From: Pictodentalium vernedei
Lineage: Eukaryota > Mollusca > Scaphopoda > Dentaliida > Dentaliidae
Length of the DNA stretch: 64,000 nucleotides
Direction of reading: 5' to 3'
Assembly: GCA_031216915.1 (NCBI GenBank)
Contig: CM062289.1
Span: 443,433,587-443,497,586, forward strand
Shown here: piece by piece, positions 20,224 to 32,409 of the stretch
How positions within the stretch are numbered: the first letter of the stretch is position 1
Layout of the letters: every line of letters begins with the position of its first letter
Position numbers and translations under genes: made by a program
Notes under the pieces: model-generated
Told to the model about the DNA's origin: nothing
The model's input: only the letters and a program-made list of their open reading frames with translations
The model's database searches: none

Positions 20224-20876
20224 CAGGGGTGGCGCCAGGGATTTCTCGACAGGGGGGGGGGGGGGGGGTCTGGCTGACGTCTCCGACAGGGGGGCTATAA
20301 CATTTGACCTCCCAAACGAAGGAAAATGAGTGAAAATGGTAAATTGGAGAACCAAAATAGAAGCAAATTCAGTATGTTTGTTGATTATTTAACCCTTTAC
20401 CTCACCGGAAAAGCAGGCGACACTTGCAAAAATAATTCTTGAATAACTAATTTTTTTCATTTTTTGTCTCAAAAACATAGGTTATGACCCCTCGTTGGAA
20501 CGAGCTCGTCGAGCTCGTTCCAACGAGGGGTCATAACCTATGATTTTGAGACAAAAAATGAAAAAATTAATTGGCGATTTTTGAGAATAGCGCTGGCCGT
20601 TACCTTAGGTAAAGGGTTAAAGTAAAAATATCGGGAAATATTTCATCTATAAAGCCAGTTTGACGAACGACATTAAGGAATTTCGTGAGAATCACTATTC
20701 TCTATCAAACTTCCAGTGCTGCACGGGTTCGAGACTGAAAGACGAGATATATGCATTCGATTGTCGGAAATTTCTCGTGAAGTCGGGTTTATGAGACTCT
20801 CCGACGGACTGACTAAAAATCTCCGACGGGGGAGGGTGGAGCTGGACCTCCCCCCCCCCCCCTGGCGCCACCACTG
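20224..20876. mobile_element. hAT-like element with GGTGGCGCCA ends and G/C homopolymers
   Basis: Terminal CAGGGGTGGCGCCAGGGA and complement CCTGGCGCCACCACTG. G tract (20253-20268) just inside the left end and C tract (20850-20862) inside the right, as in the element at 3434. The flanking 8 bases (ACTTGAAT, ATCAGAAG) do not match well. A PB MITE lies inside. No reading frame. Confidence 0.75.
20393..20616. mobile_element. PB-family MITE copy 4
   Basis: CCCTTTACCTCAC..TTAGGTAAAGGG between two TTAA sites (20389-20392, 20617-20620). The central palindrome ACATAGGTTATGACCCCTCG / complement spans about 20473-20545, perfect except for one base. Confidence 0.95.
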
Positions 20877-20959
20877 ATCAGAAGACCGACGTGATAATCA
20901 ATATGCCTTCGCAGGGACGGACTAGGCAAAACAAAATTTTCCGCGAAACGTATCAAGGA

Positions 20960-21345
20960 GGCCTCGGACCCGGACAGAAGTTTGATTTTTCGAACAGAAA
21001 TAAAGATGCTTCGTAGCAAGTGAGCGATAAATGGCATTCCACATAGAGGGCTTTTTCGATGGCATTTTCGTACGTCTTTGTCGCTCATTTGGTGAAAATG
21101 GTTACACCAAAGGGAGCCCCGACTCAAGAGGCCGACCATAATTCGGCCCAATGGGAGAACATTTTGATTTTTCGAACCAAAAGAAAGCTGTTTCCTTGCA
21201 TCTGACCGATCAGTGGAAGACTAGACTGTTGGTATATCAAAATGCCCACTGCCATTGGCAGTCCACATAGAGGGCGCTTCCATAACCTGACAGTCAATGC
21301 AATCATATCCATTTCACCTTTTGGTCATTTTCACAAAATTTCATG
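20960..21345. repeat. Two degenerate ~180-bp tandem units
   Basis: TTTTGATTTTTCGAAC..GAAA, a TGAGCGATAAATGG-like block, CACATAGAGGGC and GGTGAAAATGG occur at about 20980-21110 and again at 21160-21340 in the same order. Old divergent tandem pair. Open frames on the minus strand here follow the repeat and look non-coding. Confidence 0.6.
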
Positions 21346-21355
21346 CACCAGGTGT

Positions 21356-21922
21356 TAGAGCTGTAGGTTAACCGAAACCGAACCGAGGTTTTTAGTTTTT
21401 TTTTTAAAAACCGAAACCGAAACCGTCGACATCCCGTAATCTAAGGTTTTTCGTTTTTTATTAAATACTCTCTTGCTGCAGAAATTCACAAAATGTAGCC
21501 ATCCCAGAGTAGTGAGAGTACCCAGACACTGCCATTGGCAGTGTCTGGGTACTCTCACTATTCTGGGAAGGCTACATTCTGTGAATTTCCGACATTTCAG
21601 TTTAGTTGTGTTTACAGCTTTCCCCAAGTTGCGTGTAGGTGTCAGACCTCGAAAAATGGCCAAGCACAATAAAAGTTCTGTATATTTAGGTAATTATTAT
21701 ATTGGACTTCCTGATTCGTCATGTATTATATAGCTTATTTCGGGCATTCATTGAGTTTCACTCAATTTCACTGCCATTCAGTTATGACTCCGGACATAAT
21801 GAGTTTTATTGAATTTTATTTGGCCTCATGAACAAACCGAAAACCGAACCGAACTGAGGTTTTACTCCACCTGATAAACCAAAACCGAAACCGAACAAGA
21901 AATTTAAAAACCTACAGCTCTA
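21356..21922. mobile_element. hAT-G MITE copy 2
   Basis: TAGAGCTGTAGGTT..AACCTACAGCTCTA, flanks CCAGGTGT and GCAGGTGT (7 of 8). Orientation opposite to copy 1. Complete palindrome at about 21490-21590. Confidence 0.94.
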
Positions 21923-22022
21923 GCAGGTGTTGGGCTGCATACATTTTTTTTTTTTTTGGGGGGGGGGGGGGGGCGGGCCTTGGGTAACTCCCAGTAGGGG
22001 GGGCACTGTGAAATTTCCCGGT

Positions 22023-23229
22023 GGACCATACAGTCAGTTCGGCTCAGTGCCTTCGCGTAGCTGAAGGTAAGAAATGTGAATATGCGTAAATGCGTTAACG
22101 AAAGTCACGATTCCATATTAGCAACAAAGTTATTTTCATCCTCCGAAGGTATTTAGATGTCAATAATTGTATCCAGCCTCGAAGATTATGCATATTTTCG
22201 TGATTCCTTACCGCATTGTATCCAATACATAATGGCTTTATAGCGAACACTCTGTCTATTAACGAATCAGTTTAGAAAACTATGATTTTTACGCATGCGA
22301 ATAAGAAATAAACTGTTCAAAATTATGGAGATGTTTTGTAAAATTGTAAAGATTTTATTTTTAAATCGTGGGTGTAATGTTGCCTGTTATGAACAAGGCA
22401 ATAAAATGTGTAACACTGAATCTAGAAACGAACGGGAGTTTATCAGTACACAAGTATCATGTGATCACGACGCCATTCATGATTTATAATTTTGATTCAT
22501 GTATGCAGCTTCGTACGTTTGAACACTGACGTAGTACAGGGATGGAGGAATTGATTCTCCAATTTTCACAACTAATCTCAACCTTGCACACATTCATGGC
22601 TGAAATCCCTAAAGATGGTTCACGCACTCTATCCCCGATATTTTCTGAGTCATTTTACCCTAGGTATGCTCTCAATTTCTGGGTACTTCAGCAAAAGTAT
22701 TCACGGTGCTCCAGTTGGTATCAGTGTTATTGTTCCCCGTCGAAGACCCTGAACCTTTGTCTTCAACTCCGTATTCGGTGAAATAACGTGTAGAAAAATA
22801 TTTTGTCCCCGCCCAACTTCATTTAGCGTGGCTTCGCTCCTGGACTGGCCAATTGTGGTAACAAGTGCACTGCGCAGATTATCGTTGAAAATATGGTAAT
22901 GGTCTGACAAGCAGATTCCGGACTTGTCACCGTAAAAAGCAAAGAAAATACATGTAAAAATCAAAGTAAATAAATTTGCGCAAGAATACAATTGCGTGTA
23001 AATGTGGCCACTTCCGGGATGCCATTAATAGATCGCACTTTTCCACTTTCGTGAGAGTATGAGTTGATGGTTTGGATAAGGATAAGATCATATGATAGTT
23101 ATTTTCTCAAGAACCAGGTGCTGCAATAGGTGCTTAGTATTATTAGTGTCCCGAATGGAAGCTTTTACTAATCATCCTGTTCGCACGTCCATCCGTTCAT
23201 ATGTCTGCCTGCCTGACTGTCAATTTTTC
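22023..23229. other. Unassigned spacer
   Basis: Mostly AT-rich sequence without repeats I can match elsewhere in the window. Overlapping short frames on both strands at 22542-22991 have no recognisable similarity. A G-rich block (21958-21974) precedes it and may be an old hAT-like end. Confidence 0.5.
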
Positions 23230-23720
23230 CGTCCATATTCTGTTTCCGGATAAGAACTCGAGTTTCTCTTGACCGACTGTTGACACATCACATGCATGTA
23301 GCCTATGCGTGTTAGACGTCGTCCCCTGAGTTCCAATGTGTTCTATGTGCCTACTGGCACAAAGAACACATCGGAACTCAGGGGACGAAGTGTTGCATGT
23401 TTTCTTCGGATCAGAACTTTAAATACTGATTCAGTTTTTACTAAAATTAAATTTGCGGAAAAATTTCCTTTCCGCATGAGAACACGAGTATCACAGGGCT
23501 AATTGTTATGAAACTTCGCACACTTTGGCTATAGGTGTTAGATGAACTGCAAACCTTTTCAAAGTCAAATATCGGGATCGTTGTTAATAAAATTAGATGT
23601 TAGAGTAAAAGCTCGTTTCCGATAAGAACTAAGGTTTCCGCGTGCCGACTGTTATGGAATTTATAAACATGTTAGTTATCAATGTTAGACGTTCTGTCAT
23701 AAGATCGAATATTGGGGTTG
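23230..23720. repeat. Degenerate ~150-220-bp tandem array
   Basis: Recurrent GTTTCCGGATAAGAACTCGA-like lines (near 23236, 23465 and 23612), each followed by CCGACTGTT or TGTTATGAAACTT and a GTTAGA motif. I associate this style of repeat with bivalve genomes. A D palindrome is embedded in the first unit. Confidence 0.6.
23320..23387. repeat. D palindrome, complete copy
   Basis: CGTCCCCTGAGTTCCAATGT arm mirrored to the right around CCTACTGG. 68 bp total with two mismatches. Likely a miniature foldback element; target duplication unclear. Confidence 0.85.
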
Positions 23721-24034
23721 CTGTAACTAAAATTACATCTCTTACAACTTGACTTCCACCCCATGGAAATAGGCTCACTTGGACCATCCAAAGGGGAACC
23801 CTTCAGAAGAGTTTTCTGGTTTGAACCGTTTTGAATGGTGGATACTCAATGTTTCTAAAATTAAGTAATTGGGCCAATATTTGTGGCACGTAAGAGAGAG
23901 GCCAAATTCAATGCCACCACTGTCTATAAATGTAAGAAAGAGTTAGTTGTGTTTATGTCCTGGCCAGAATGGTACAAATACCTGCCTTTGGAAATTGAAA
24001 TTAAAATCCTTGTTTGCAGTATAATTATTGTACA

Positions 24035-24388
24035 TTTATTTATTTAATGGTGTTTAAGGTCACATATTTATGCACAATGGCTAATCATGACCGCGACAGT
24101 TTTACGAGTGTAGGAAGCCGGAGTACCCGGAGAGAACCACCGAGCAACGACGAGCAGCTACCAGCTCCCCAACATCGTAACTCCGCACTGCAGCACAGGC
24201 ATGATTAGATTGGTTGAAGACATGCGCACCATCGACGTGCAGTACGCCTTAGTACACGGCGTCATCGTGCCCCCACGCGGGCAATGGAAATGAAGTGTCT
24301 TGCCCAAGGACACAACGCGGTTGCCGCAGGTGGGATTCGAACCGAGGACCTCTCGGCTTGCAGCCTGCACTTCTACCTACTCAGCAAG
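24035..24388 (-). mobile_element. SINE-1 copy 7 (tRNA head, 5'-truncated)
   Basis: Target duplication TATTGTACA (24026-24034 and 24389-24397). On the minus strand it starts inside the A box (CTTGCTGAGTAGG), keeps B box GGTTCGAATCCC, body and tail. Loss of the first ~15 bases before the A box is consistent with incomplete reverse transcription. Confidence 0.95.
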
Positions 24389-24397
24389 TATTGTACA

Positions 24398-25028
24398 AAA
24401 ATAACACTAAACTAATATGTGTACTGCGGGAAACAGCATAGCCTTGTTGGCTGTCTCTCTGCTATTCCCCATAAAAAATAGAGAGAAAAATAGAAAAATG
24501 GTCAAGACAGCATTCCAGAGGACAGATAAACTGGGCTAAAATGCCCAGATTCAAAAAGAACTTTTAAATACCAATCCAACTAGTTAATCAGTTCACGCAC
24601 CTCGGAGAGCAGAAAAATAGATTTAGTTTATGAAGAAGGAAACAATACTTTCAGCACTGCTGGCTTGATTAATTCTTTGAAACTCTTGAGGTAATCCTTA
24701 GTTTAAACAATATTTATTCGTGAATTATAAGATAATACATACAGGTAAATGATAATTACATAATGTTCATGGAGACTTGTAATACAGGTGTATGCATATA
24801 GGTAGTTCAGCATAGTTGATGTACAAGTTGTATGGGTGGGATTCAGCAGTAAGCTATAAGCTTATGTTAAGCTGTCTCCCAAGTTAAGCTTTCTCCCAAA
24901 TCTTGAGATAGTCCTTGTTCAGAGACAAAGTATAATTCTGTATAGTTCAGTGTTTCCGAGGAGTTGCATCACTGAGATGTACTATTTGTCAATCTTACCA
25001 GCCATGTGTTCAAAATGTAACTAGATGT
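24398..25028. other. Unassigned spacer
   Basis: AT-rich, no matching repeats or coding signal seen. Confidence 0.5.
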
Positions 25029-25116
25029 CGTCGCCTGAGCGCTAGAATATTCTATGTCCCATAGGGGACAGCGTACTCCCATAGTGGACATAGAACATTA
25101 TACCACTCAGGCGACG
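25029..25116. repeat. D-related palindrome, divergent
   Basis: CGTCGCCTGAG...CTCAGGCGACG with inner arms GAATATTCTATGTCC / GGACATAGAACATT and an asymmetric centre CATAGGGGACAGCGTACTCC. Ends like the D family but arm sequence different. Confidence 0.8.
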
Positions 25117-25200
25117 GTGTGTCAATACGACACGTATGCTCCCACGAGGTAGCATCATTGCCACTTTGAAACAGAGAGGCCGCTTTTCCGGCCAAGGATT

Positions 25201-25763
25201 TAGAGCTGAAGGTTTTTAAATTTCTTGTTCGGTTTCGGTTTTGGTTTATCAGGTAGAGTAAAACCTCGGTTCCGTTCGGTTTTCGGTGTGTTCATGAGGC
25301 CAAATTCAATAAAACACATTCTTATGTCCGGAGTCATAACTGAATGGCAGTGAAATTGAGTGAAACTCAATGAATGCCCGAAATAAGCTATAATACATGA
25401 AGAATCAGGAAGGCCAATATAATAATTACCTAAATATACAGAACTTTTATTGTGCTTGGCCATTTTTCGAGGTCTGACACCTACAAGCAACTTGAGGAAA
25501 GCTGCAAACACAACTAAACTGAAATGTCGGAAATTCACAGAATGAAGCCTTCCCAGAGTAGTGAGAGTACCCAGACACTGCCAATGGCAGTGTCTGGGTA
25601 CTCTCACTACTCTGGGATGGCTACATTCTGTGAATTTCTGCAGCAAGTGAGTATTTAATAAAAAAACGAAAAACCTTAGATTACGGGATGTCGACGGTTT
25701 CGGTTTCGGTTTTTAAAAAAAAACTAAAAACCTCGGTTCGGTTTCGGTTAACCTACAGCTCTA
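25201..25763. mobile_element. hAT-G MITE copy 3
   Basis: Perfect 8-bp duplication CAAGGATT (25193-25200, 25764-25771). Complete palindrome at about 25536-25640. A 148-codon minus-strand frame crosses it, but this is a shared by-product of the family sequence. Confidence 0.95.
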
Positions 25764-25899
25764 CAAGGATTGTGATCCTTCATAATTTCATCAAGTAGAA
25801 TGCCTGCTAAGAGAGTCTGTGGGATTGGCCACTCTGTTTTCAAGTGCAGCCCAAAGGCTGCACGTTGAAAATATTAACTGATTTACACCAAAATTATGA

Positions 25900-26300
25900 A
25901 TGTGGACTCTTCCAATTGCTGCTATTGAACTGACATGGAAGATACCACCAGGATTCAACGAGTTAAGCGTTGACTTTACACGCGTGTAGGTACAAACGAC
26001 AAAGTCACATACTGGAAATGAGCCAATTATCTGAACGTATGGCAGAATAGTCCAGAAAACTGATTCACCGAGGTTTCACATCATAAACTAAGTTCAAGGT
26101 CAATAACTCCGCGTAAAATCATCCGACTGGGGGCAAACTCAAACTCAATATGTAGGTAACCATGACAAAGCAACATATCAGAAATCAGCCAATCATCTCA
26201 ATGCGTAGCGAAAAAAGTGCGAAAAACTTACTTCGGAAATGACGGAATAACGGACGGATAAGGGTAACAGTATTTTCCCCAGGCCATTTCATGCCGGGGA
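25900..26300. repeat. Decayed bivalve-style repeat unit
   Basis: Contains GTCAATAACTCCGCGTAAAA, GAATAACGGACGGATAAGGG, TAACAGTATTTTCCCC and CATTTCATGCCGGGG, resembling the common degenerate tandem/Helitron-associated repeat of bivalve genomes. Two partially matching halves (about 26000-26090 and 26155-26250) share AAATGAGCCAAT / AAATCAGCCAAT. Confidence 0.5.
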
Positions 26301-26537
26301 CAAAAAATGTGAAGTGTATATCATTCAATATTTCAGAGGGTGGCGACGTTGAACCTGGAAGCATTTATTAGTTTAATCTCATTCTCCATTATATTCAGGG
26401 ATTTTAATTTCATTCTGTCCATTTGTCGCTTTGTTGTTATTTTTGTGTTTGCTGCGGAGCAAATGCATCCGAGGTATCACACCATTTATAAAGGCGATGT
26501 AAATTAAATATTTGGTACTTTAATACAACGATCGGTC

Positions 26538-27296
26538 CAGGGACGTGGCTAGAGGCTTCCGATTAGGGGGGGGGGGGGGGGGGTTAGGGTAGTGAATTTC
26601 TAACCGGGGGAAGGACCGGCAGGGGGTTCCCCCTCCCGGTCCCTCCACTTAGTTGGAAATTCACTATCGAGAAAAATTTAGAAAATGAAGCTATGAAAGG
26701 GGTCATAAAATTGATTCTAGTAACTGAAATGCCAACACATTTATGACAGAATTCTCAGATTATTTGGTATTATTCTGGGAATTGAATATGTGCTAAACAA
26801 AAGCTCAAGCTAAGAACTTTGAACAATTCACACTGTCCTAACATTAAATCAGATCTTATGCAGGAATGATAAATTTTTGATGTTTCCTCATTTTATAACT
26901 GTGAATGATGGAATTAACGCAGGATAACGATTTTACATGATGTGATTTTCTTGAATTGCAATTCGAGAATTTTTTTTTTATTACGATAAGTAAACGTACA
27001 ATAGCAATCTCGTACTGATTGACATCATGCATACTTATGAAGCTCGATATTACATACACTATAATTGTAAATAGTAACAGTTAGAATTTTTGCCGATTTG
27101 AAATGAGTTGGGATTTTGGGAAGTAAATGAGACATCAGCATTGCCAAAGAAGCTCTAAAATCCAGATATATGGAATTTCCAACTACTCGTGACTTGCCCT
27201 CCGAATTTTCAACTATAGTAAATTTTGGCCAGGATTGGGGGGGGGGGGGGGGTGGTGACACCTCCCTCCCACACACACCCTGTCGCCACGTCCCTG
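26538..27296. mobile_element. K-family hAT-like element copy 1
   Basis: Ends CAGGGACGTGGC / GCCACGTCCCTG. Flanks CGATCGGT(C) and CGATCGGA fit an 8-bp duplication with one change. Poly-G tracts near both ends (about 26567-26582 and 27238-27251). Inside, GAATTTCYAAC-type short inverted motifs. No coding capacity. Confidence 0.8.
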
Positions 27297-27438
27297 CGAT
27301 CGGATCGTTCACATCGCATTCAGGTGTGTAAATGTATCACGATCTATACTGTGAGGTCCAATGTGTATCCGTGAGAAATAATAAAAAATATTTTTTTTAC
27401 AGCATTAAATCGTCACATGGTGCTCTATGGTGTAGAAA

Positions 27439-27800
27439 GAGAGCGCGGTGGCTCAGTAGTAGACTTTTATGCTAGAGGTCCCGAGTTCGATCCCCGTCCA
27501 TGACGACCCTCGTTGTGTCCTTGGGCAAGGCACTTTATCCCGGCTGCCTACATGGGGGAGGGGCTGGTGACGCCGTGTACTAAGGCGTACTGTACGTCGA
27601 TGGTGCACATGTTTTCAACCGCTGTAACCCTACTTGAGCGGAGCTTGAACAGAGTTAGAATGAGGAGCCGACAATTGCTCGTCGATGCTCGGTGGTTCTC
27701 TCCGGGTACTCCGGCTTCCTCTACCCGTAAAACTGTCACGGTCACGATTAGCCATTGTGCATAAGTATGCGACCTTAAACACCAATAAATAAATAAATAA
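27439..27800 (+). mobile_element. SINE-1 copy 8 (second type of tRNA-like head)
   Basis: Target duplication ATGGTGTAGAAA (27427-27438, 27801-27812). Head: A box GTGGCTCAGTAGTAGA and B box GAGTTCGATCCCC, clearly different from the GGTTCGAATCCC head of the other copies. Body: TTGTGTCCTTGGGCAAGGCA and so on. Tail: CATTGTGCATAAGTATGCGA then CACCAATAAATAAATAAATA. Confidence 0.95.
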
Positions 27801-27847
27801 ATGGTGTAGAAAAGTGCAAAATGCCTTATGGAAAAGATACGTTTTAA

Positions 27848-28079
27848 CACGTTACCTAACATGAAAAAACAGACTTCAATTGCAAAAAAAATTTTTGAAC
27901 AACTAATTGTTTTCATTTTTTGTCTCAAAAACATAGGTTATGACCACTCATTGGAACGAGCTCTACGAGCTCGTTCCAATGAGCGGTCATAACATATGTT
28001 TTTGAGACAATAATGAAAATTAACTGGCGAATTTTGAGAATAGCGCTGGTCGGTTTTTTCCGTTACGTTGGGTGAAGGG
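27848..28079. mobile_element. PB-family MITE copy 5
   Basis: Flanked by TTAA (27844-27847, 28080-28083). Ends are eroded on the left (CACGTTACCTAAC) and good on the right (ACGTTGGGTGAAGGG). Central palindrome ACATAGGTTATGACCACTCA at about 27929-28002. Confidence 0.92.
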
Positions 28080-28083
28080 TTAA

Positions 28084-28613
28084 TACAAGACTAGAATGAT
28101 TGTCGGAAGCCATTGCTTTTAGACGGGTTGGGAGATAAGTCCACAGCTTTTGTTCTGGAAACGGCAAATGCAAGCTTAACTCAATTTCATGAGAGCTGAA
28201 CCAGATTAAATTTATACGATGACTGAAGAGATCTCTGTGGCTTGTCACTGATACACAAATTAGACAAGTTTGAAGTTCAGATCCTTTGACGCATTTAAAT
28301 ATAATTAGAAGGAAAAGTGAATTGAATTCTCTGTTAAATCGGATGCCGGTAGAGATTTAAAAGGGTCGGTGTAACCGTGGCAGTACTTTATAGACCGGAC
28401 GATGACACGGGCCACACAATTGTGAATGTGCTGTAGATTTTGAAGTGTAGACTTTTTAGGACCTGTCAAACGAGAGCTACAGCAGTCAAGGCGGCCGGTA
28501 ACAAAGTTGTGAACAAGCTGCTCTGATGTTTTTGTGTGGATGAAATGTCGGGTTTTACTGATATTACGTGAACGAAAAGAAACTCCGACAAATGTGCTCA
28601 ACATATCAATCAA
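28084..28613 (-). pseudogene. CR1/L2-like LINE reverse transcriptase, C-terminal remnant
   Basis: The minus-strand frame 28305-28613 contains TSEQLVHNFVTGRLDCCSSR, then GPKKSTLQNLQHIHNCVARV. This closely follows the (LVxAFVxSRLDYCN..L.GLP..xLxKLQxVQNxAARLV) thumb region of CR1/L2-clade LINEs. After a frameshift near 28320, weaker similarity (LFLLIIFKC; PFPEQKLWTYLP, equivalent to the usual KLWNSLP block) extends to about 28090. The 5' part is lost. Confidence 0.85.
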
Positions 28614-28621
28614 CTATCCGA

Positions 28622-28977
28622 TTATTTATTTATTGGTGTTTAAGGTCACATATTTCTGCACAATGGATAACCATGACCGTGACAGTTTTACGGGTGGAGG
28701 AAGCCGGAGTACCCGGAGAGAACCCCCGAGCAACGGCGAGCAACTGCCAGCTCCCCAACATACCAACTCCACACAAGCAGGGTTACCATTGGTTGAAGAC
28801 AGGTGCTCCATCGACGTGCAGTACGCCTTAGTACACAGCGTCACCGTGTCCCCACGTGGGCAATGGGGGTCAAGTGTCTTGACCAAGGACACAACACGAT
28901 TGCCGCAGGTGGGATTCGAACCGAGGACCTCTCGGTTTGCAGCCTGCACCTCTACCAACTGAGCCACCGCGCCCCCT
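28622..28977 (-). mobile_element. SINE-1 copy 9 (tRNA head)
   Basis: Complete minus-strand copy: GGGGGCGCGGTGGCTCAGTT, B box GGTTCGAATCCC, body with a GTCCTTGGTCAAGACACTTG block, tail TGACCTTAAACACCAATAAA. Target duplication unclear. Inserted immediately upstream of the LINE remnant. Confidence 0.93.
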
Positions 28978-30253
28978 TAGGTTCTACATCTTTACCTTGG
29001 GAAGTCAGAGCGGTACTATGGTGAGAGATTTAGATATATTTGAGAAAAGATAAGTCTACATTTTTATTTGGAAAGTAATATTATTCACGTTAAAATCCTC
29101 AAAATTCTACAAAACTATTAAAAGTAGGTGACATCCAGAGGTGGGGCAAGGTGGGGATGTTCAGCGGGGCAAAATACGTCCTCTAAGACATGTTACCACC
29201 ATTTCAAGATAACTGCGTTGGAGAAAGGCCAGGGAGTGGGCAGTTGTTTAACTGCTTGTACCATTTTAAGCATCTGCGGTATGTTCTTGAAGAAATTTCA
29301 GCCAAAAGCAGTGGTGTTGCCAGGTAGTGCGCAGGACAAAATATTTTTTTCTGGTGCAGTTAAATATATATTTTGTCCTTTCTACCCATTTCAATGACAG
29401 CAGAAAAATGTTTCACATAGGTGAATACCCATGGTTTTCCGTGGGGAAAATAACTTTGCATGTCAGTTGGAGGACCCCGGGTATGTTTTGACCATAGTAA
29501 GGCTATCAAATTCTGTACATATGACCTGTGCACAAGCAATGTTTCACCCAATGGACCTCCGGGCAACCCGGAGGTCCATTGGCAAAAACATTGCCTGTGT
29601 TTGCTATGAGTAACCAGGAGAACCTGCCGTGCTTTGGATGCCATTCGATATGGCAATGGCGCGCAATTCCTACGCGCACTGAAGTCTAGATAAGCGCAAT
29701 GTTCGTGACAGGACTTCTAGTTTTAACTGTATACTAGTATAAGGGTGATATTTTCCAGGTAAAGAGTTGGGGTGGGAGATACCGGAGACACCTGAGCCCA
29801 AAACACCGAGTGGCTTTGTCGCTGTTAACACGTGAATCTTTTTTCAGCATTACTGCAAGAAATTTCCATGATAATAAGATGTAATAGTTCATTAAATTCT
29901 AGTTTGTGTCCCCGTGTACTTTTCGAAGGACATCACTCGGTACTTCTTTTTGTTTAGAGTACACAATGGATTCAAACTGGAGAGGTCAATCACAATTATC
30001 ATTAATTGGTAGTGATTTATTTCTAACAGTTACATTTCATCATTAGTTTATTAAGTTTGATTCCTTTAAGAGATGTTTAGTGTTTTAAAGATCACTCCAA
30101 GAGTGTGATTTAGGTGTATCAACTGTAAATTTGTAAAACAAATATATTCAAACCTGGTGAAGTTTTCTCAAATATGCAAATAAACCTCATTTAACGACAA
30201 AATATTCCAGACAGAAAGTCACTACGGACTCACTTTATTGAATGTGGCGTATA
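28978..30253. other. Unassigned spacer with one hairpin
   Basis: Mostly AT-rich without coding signal. A palindrome at 29535-29603 (GCAATGTTTC then CCAATGGACCTCCGGG and complement) may be a small foldback element. The 60-98-codon frames around 29128-29656 follow it and are not convincing. Confidence 0.55.
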
Positions 30254-31313
30254 AAACTTCAGAAAAGATTTAGGTATGAACAGTTCCTCCTCCTAAATAT
30301 TTTTGGCAAAGGGTATTTTTTCCCTTGGAAGCTTCCGTACTGTATATTTTATCCTCCTACCTAATGTAAAAACCCAAACCATCTGAACATGGGGCCGATT
30401 TCATTAATATGACTTATGAATGTGCATAATAGAGCTGTAGGTTTTTAAATTTCTTGTTCGGTTTCGGTTTTGGTTTTTCAGGTGGAGTAAAACCTCGGTT
30501 CGGTTCGGTTTTCGGTTTGTTCATGAGGCCAAATAAAATTCAATAAAACTCATTCTTATGTCCGGAGTCATAACCGAATGGCAGTGAAATTGAGTGAAAC
30601 TCAATGAATGCCCGAAATAAGCTATAATACATGAAGAATCGGGAAGGCCAATATAATAATTACCTAAATATACAGAACTTTTATTGTGCTTGGCCATTTT
30701 TCGAGGTCTGACACCTACACGCAACTCGAGGAAAGCTGCAAACACAACTAAACTGAAATGTCGGAAATTCACAGAATGTAGCCTTCCCAGAGTAGTGAGA
30801 GTACCCAGACACTGCCAATGGCAGTGTCTGGGTACTCTCACTACTCTGGGATGGCTACATTCTGTGAATTTCTGCAGCAAGAGAGTATTTAATAAAAAAC
30901 GAAAAACCTTAGATTACGGGATGTCGACGGTTTCGGTTTCGGTTTTTAAAAAAAAACTAAAAACCTCGGTTCGGTTTCGGTTAACCTACAGCTCTAGCGC
31001 ATAAGACATTCATAAGTATGTTCGTATGACATTCCGATGAAGTTCCTGAGTAAATGCTATAAGTGTTTCACAAAACAATACTCATGTCATTTTCATTCTG
31101 TCCAACTTATGAACACGTTACAATTTTATCAATATTACGAAATACAGTTCGGTTAAAACAAAAGTGTCCGCGAAATAAAACTACATGCCTTTTGTGCGTG
31201 TGGGTCCGTGGGTTGGCTGCAAAACACAAACACTGCAGTTACACAATATCCATATTCAATCCTGGAGTGCGTTTTAAGTTTAAAAGGGGTATTATTAAAG
31301 AATTGTATTATCG
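30254..31313. repeat. M dispersed repeat, copy 1 (interrupted by hAT-G)
   Basis: 30254-30429 and 30997-31313 together match the reverse complement of 37720-38205, including GGCCGATTTCATTAATATGA and CGCACAAAAGGC-like text. Its own ends are not clear. The hAT-G insertion duplicated GTGCATAA within it. Confidence 0.8.
30430..30996. mobile_element. hAT-G MITE copy 4
   Basis: Flanks GTGCATAA and GCGCATAA (7 of 8). Complete palindrome (about 30768-30868). Confidence 0.95.
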
Positions 31314-31519
31314 AACCATGTTTCAAGCGGTGTATCTGATGATTACGGGACGTAAACTCTGGTTTCAATGTCGCAAATATCAGTTTTAAGTTACTGGATC
31401 CGCTGACGCGTCACCGGTTGAATTCAATTTATAAAAGTCAAATTAGCGTTTCCATCCTCAAATCGTGAAAGACAGCAAGTTACGCTTAATTTTAGTATAA
31501 TCAACGCTCCCCGGGCAGT

Positions 31520-32248
31520 CAGGAACGTGGGTAGAGGTTTCCGATTAGGGGGGGGGGGGGGGCGGAGGGCTGTTAGGTAGGGAATTTCCAACAAGAGGGA
31601 GAGACCGGGAGGGGGAATCCCTCCCCGCCAGTTGGAAATTCACTACCGAGAAAACTTTTGAAACTGAAGCCATGAAAAGGGGCATAAAATTAATTCTAGT
31701 AACTGAAAAGCCAACACATTTATGATAGAATTATCAGGTTATTATTATTTGGTATTATTCTGGGAATTGATTATGTGCTAAACAAATGCTCAAGCTGAGA
31801 ACTTTGAGCAATTCACACTGTCCTAACATTAAATCAGATCTTATGCAGGAATGATCAATTTTCGATGTTTCATCATTTTGTAACTGTGAATGGTGGAATT
31901 AACTCAGGATAACGATTTTACATGATGTGATTTTCTTGAAGTGCATTTCGAGGATTTTGTTTATCACAATAAGTAAACGTACTGTAGAAATCTCGTTCTC
32001 ATTGACATCATTCATACTTATGAAGCTCGATATTGCATGTTGTAAATAGTAACAGTTGGAATTTTTGCCGATTTGAAACCGAGTTGGAATTTTGCGAAGT
32101 ATAGGAGACATCAGCATCATAAAAGAAGCTCTAAAATCCAGATAGATGGAATTTCCAACTACTCATGACTTGGCCTTCGAATTTCCAACTATAGGAAATT
32201 TTGGCCAGGATTGGGGGGTGACACCCCCACCCTGTCGCCACGTCCCTG
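31520..32248. mobile_element. K-family hAT-like element copy 2
   Basis: CAGGAACGTGGG..GCCACGTCCCTG. Collinear with copy 1 over nearly the whole length, with the G tract (31549-31562) in the same place. Flanks do not show a clear 8-bp duplication. Confidence 0.8.
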
Positions 32249-32409
32249 CAGGTTGTTTGTGGAGAAAATCGATTTAGTTCCATTGTCTATGAGATACTGT
32301 CATGTGGGTGGAGAATTTCAAGCCATAAGTTTGGTAAGTAAGGCTTGGTTCTCGATAAGCTTAACATTCATAATCATGTAGACTGAAAACATACACACAA
32401 AAAACCAAA

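Noticed and set aside
25200-25646. Conserved protein of 119-148 residues (also at 30521-30880 and 42011-42370)
   Set aside because: The same frame recurs, but only because it lies in hAT-G copies. It runs across the palindrome, overlaps an equally long frame on the other strand and has no domain.
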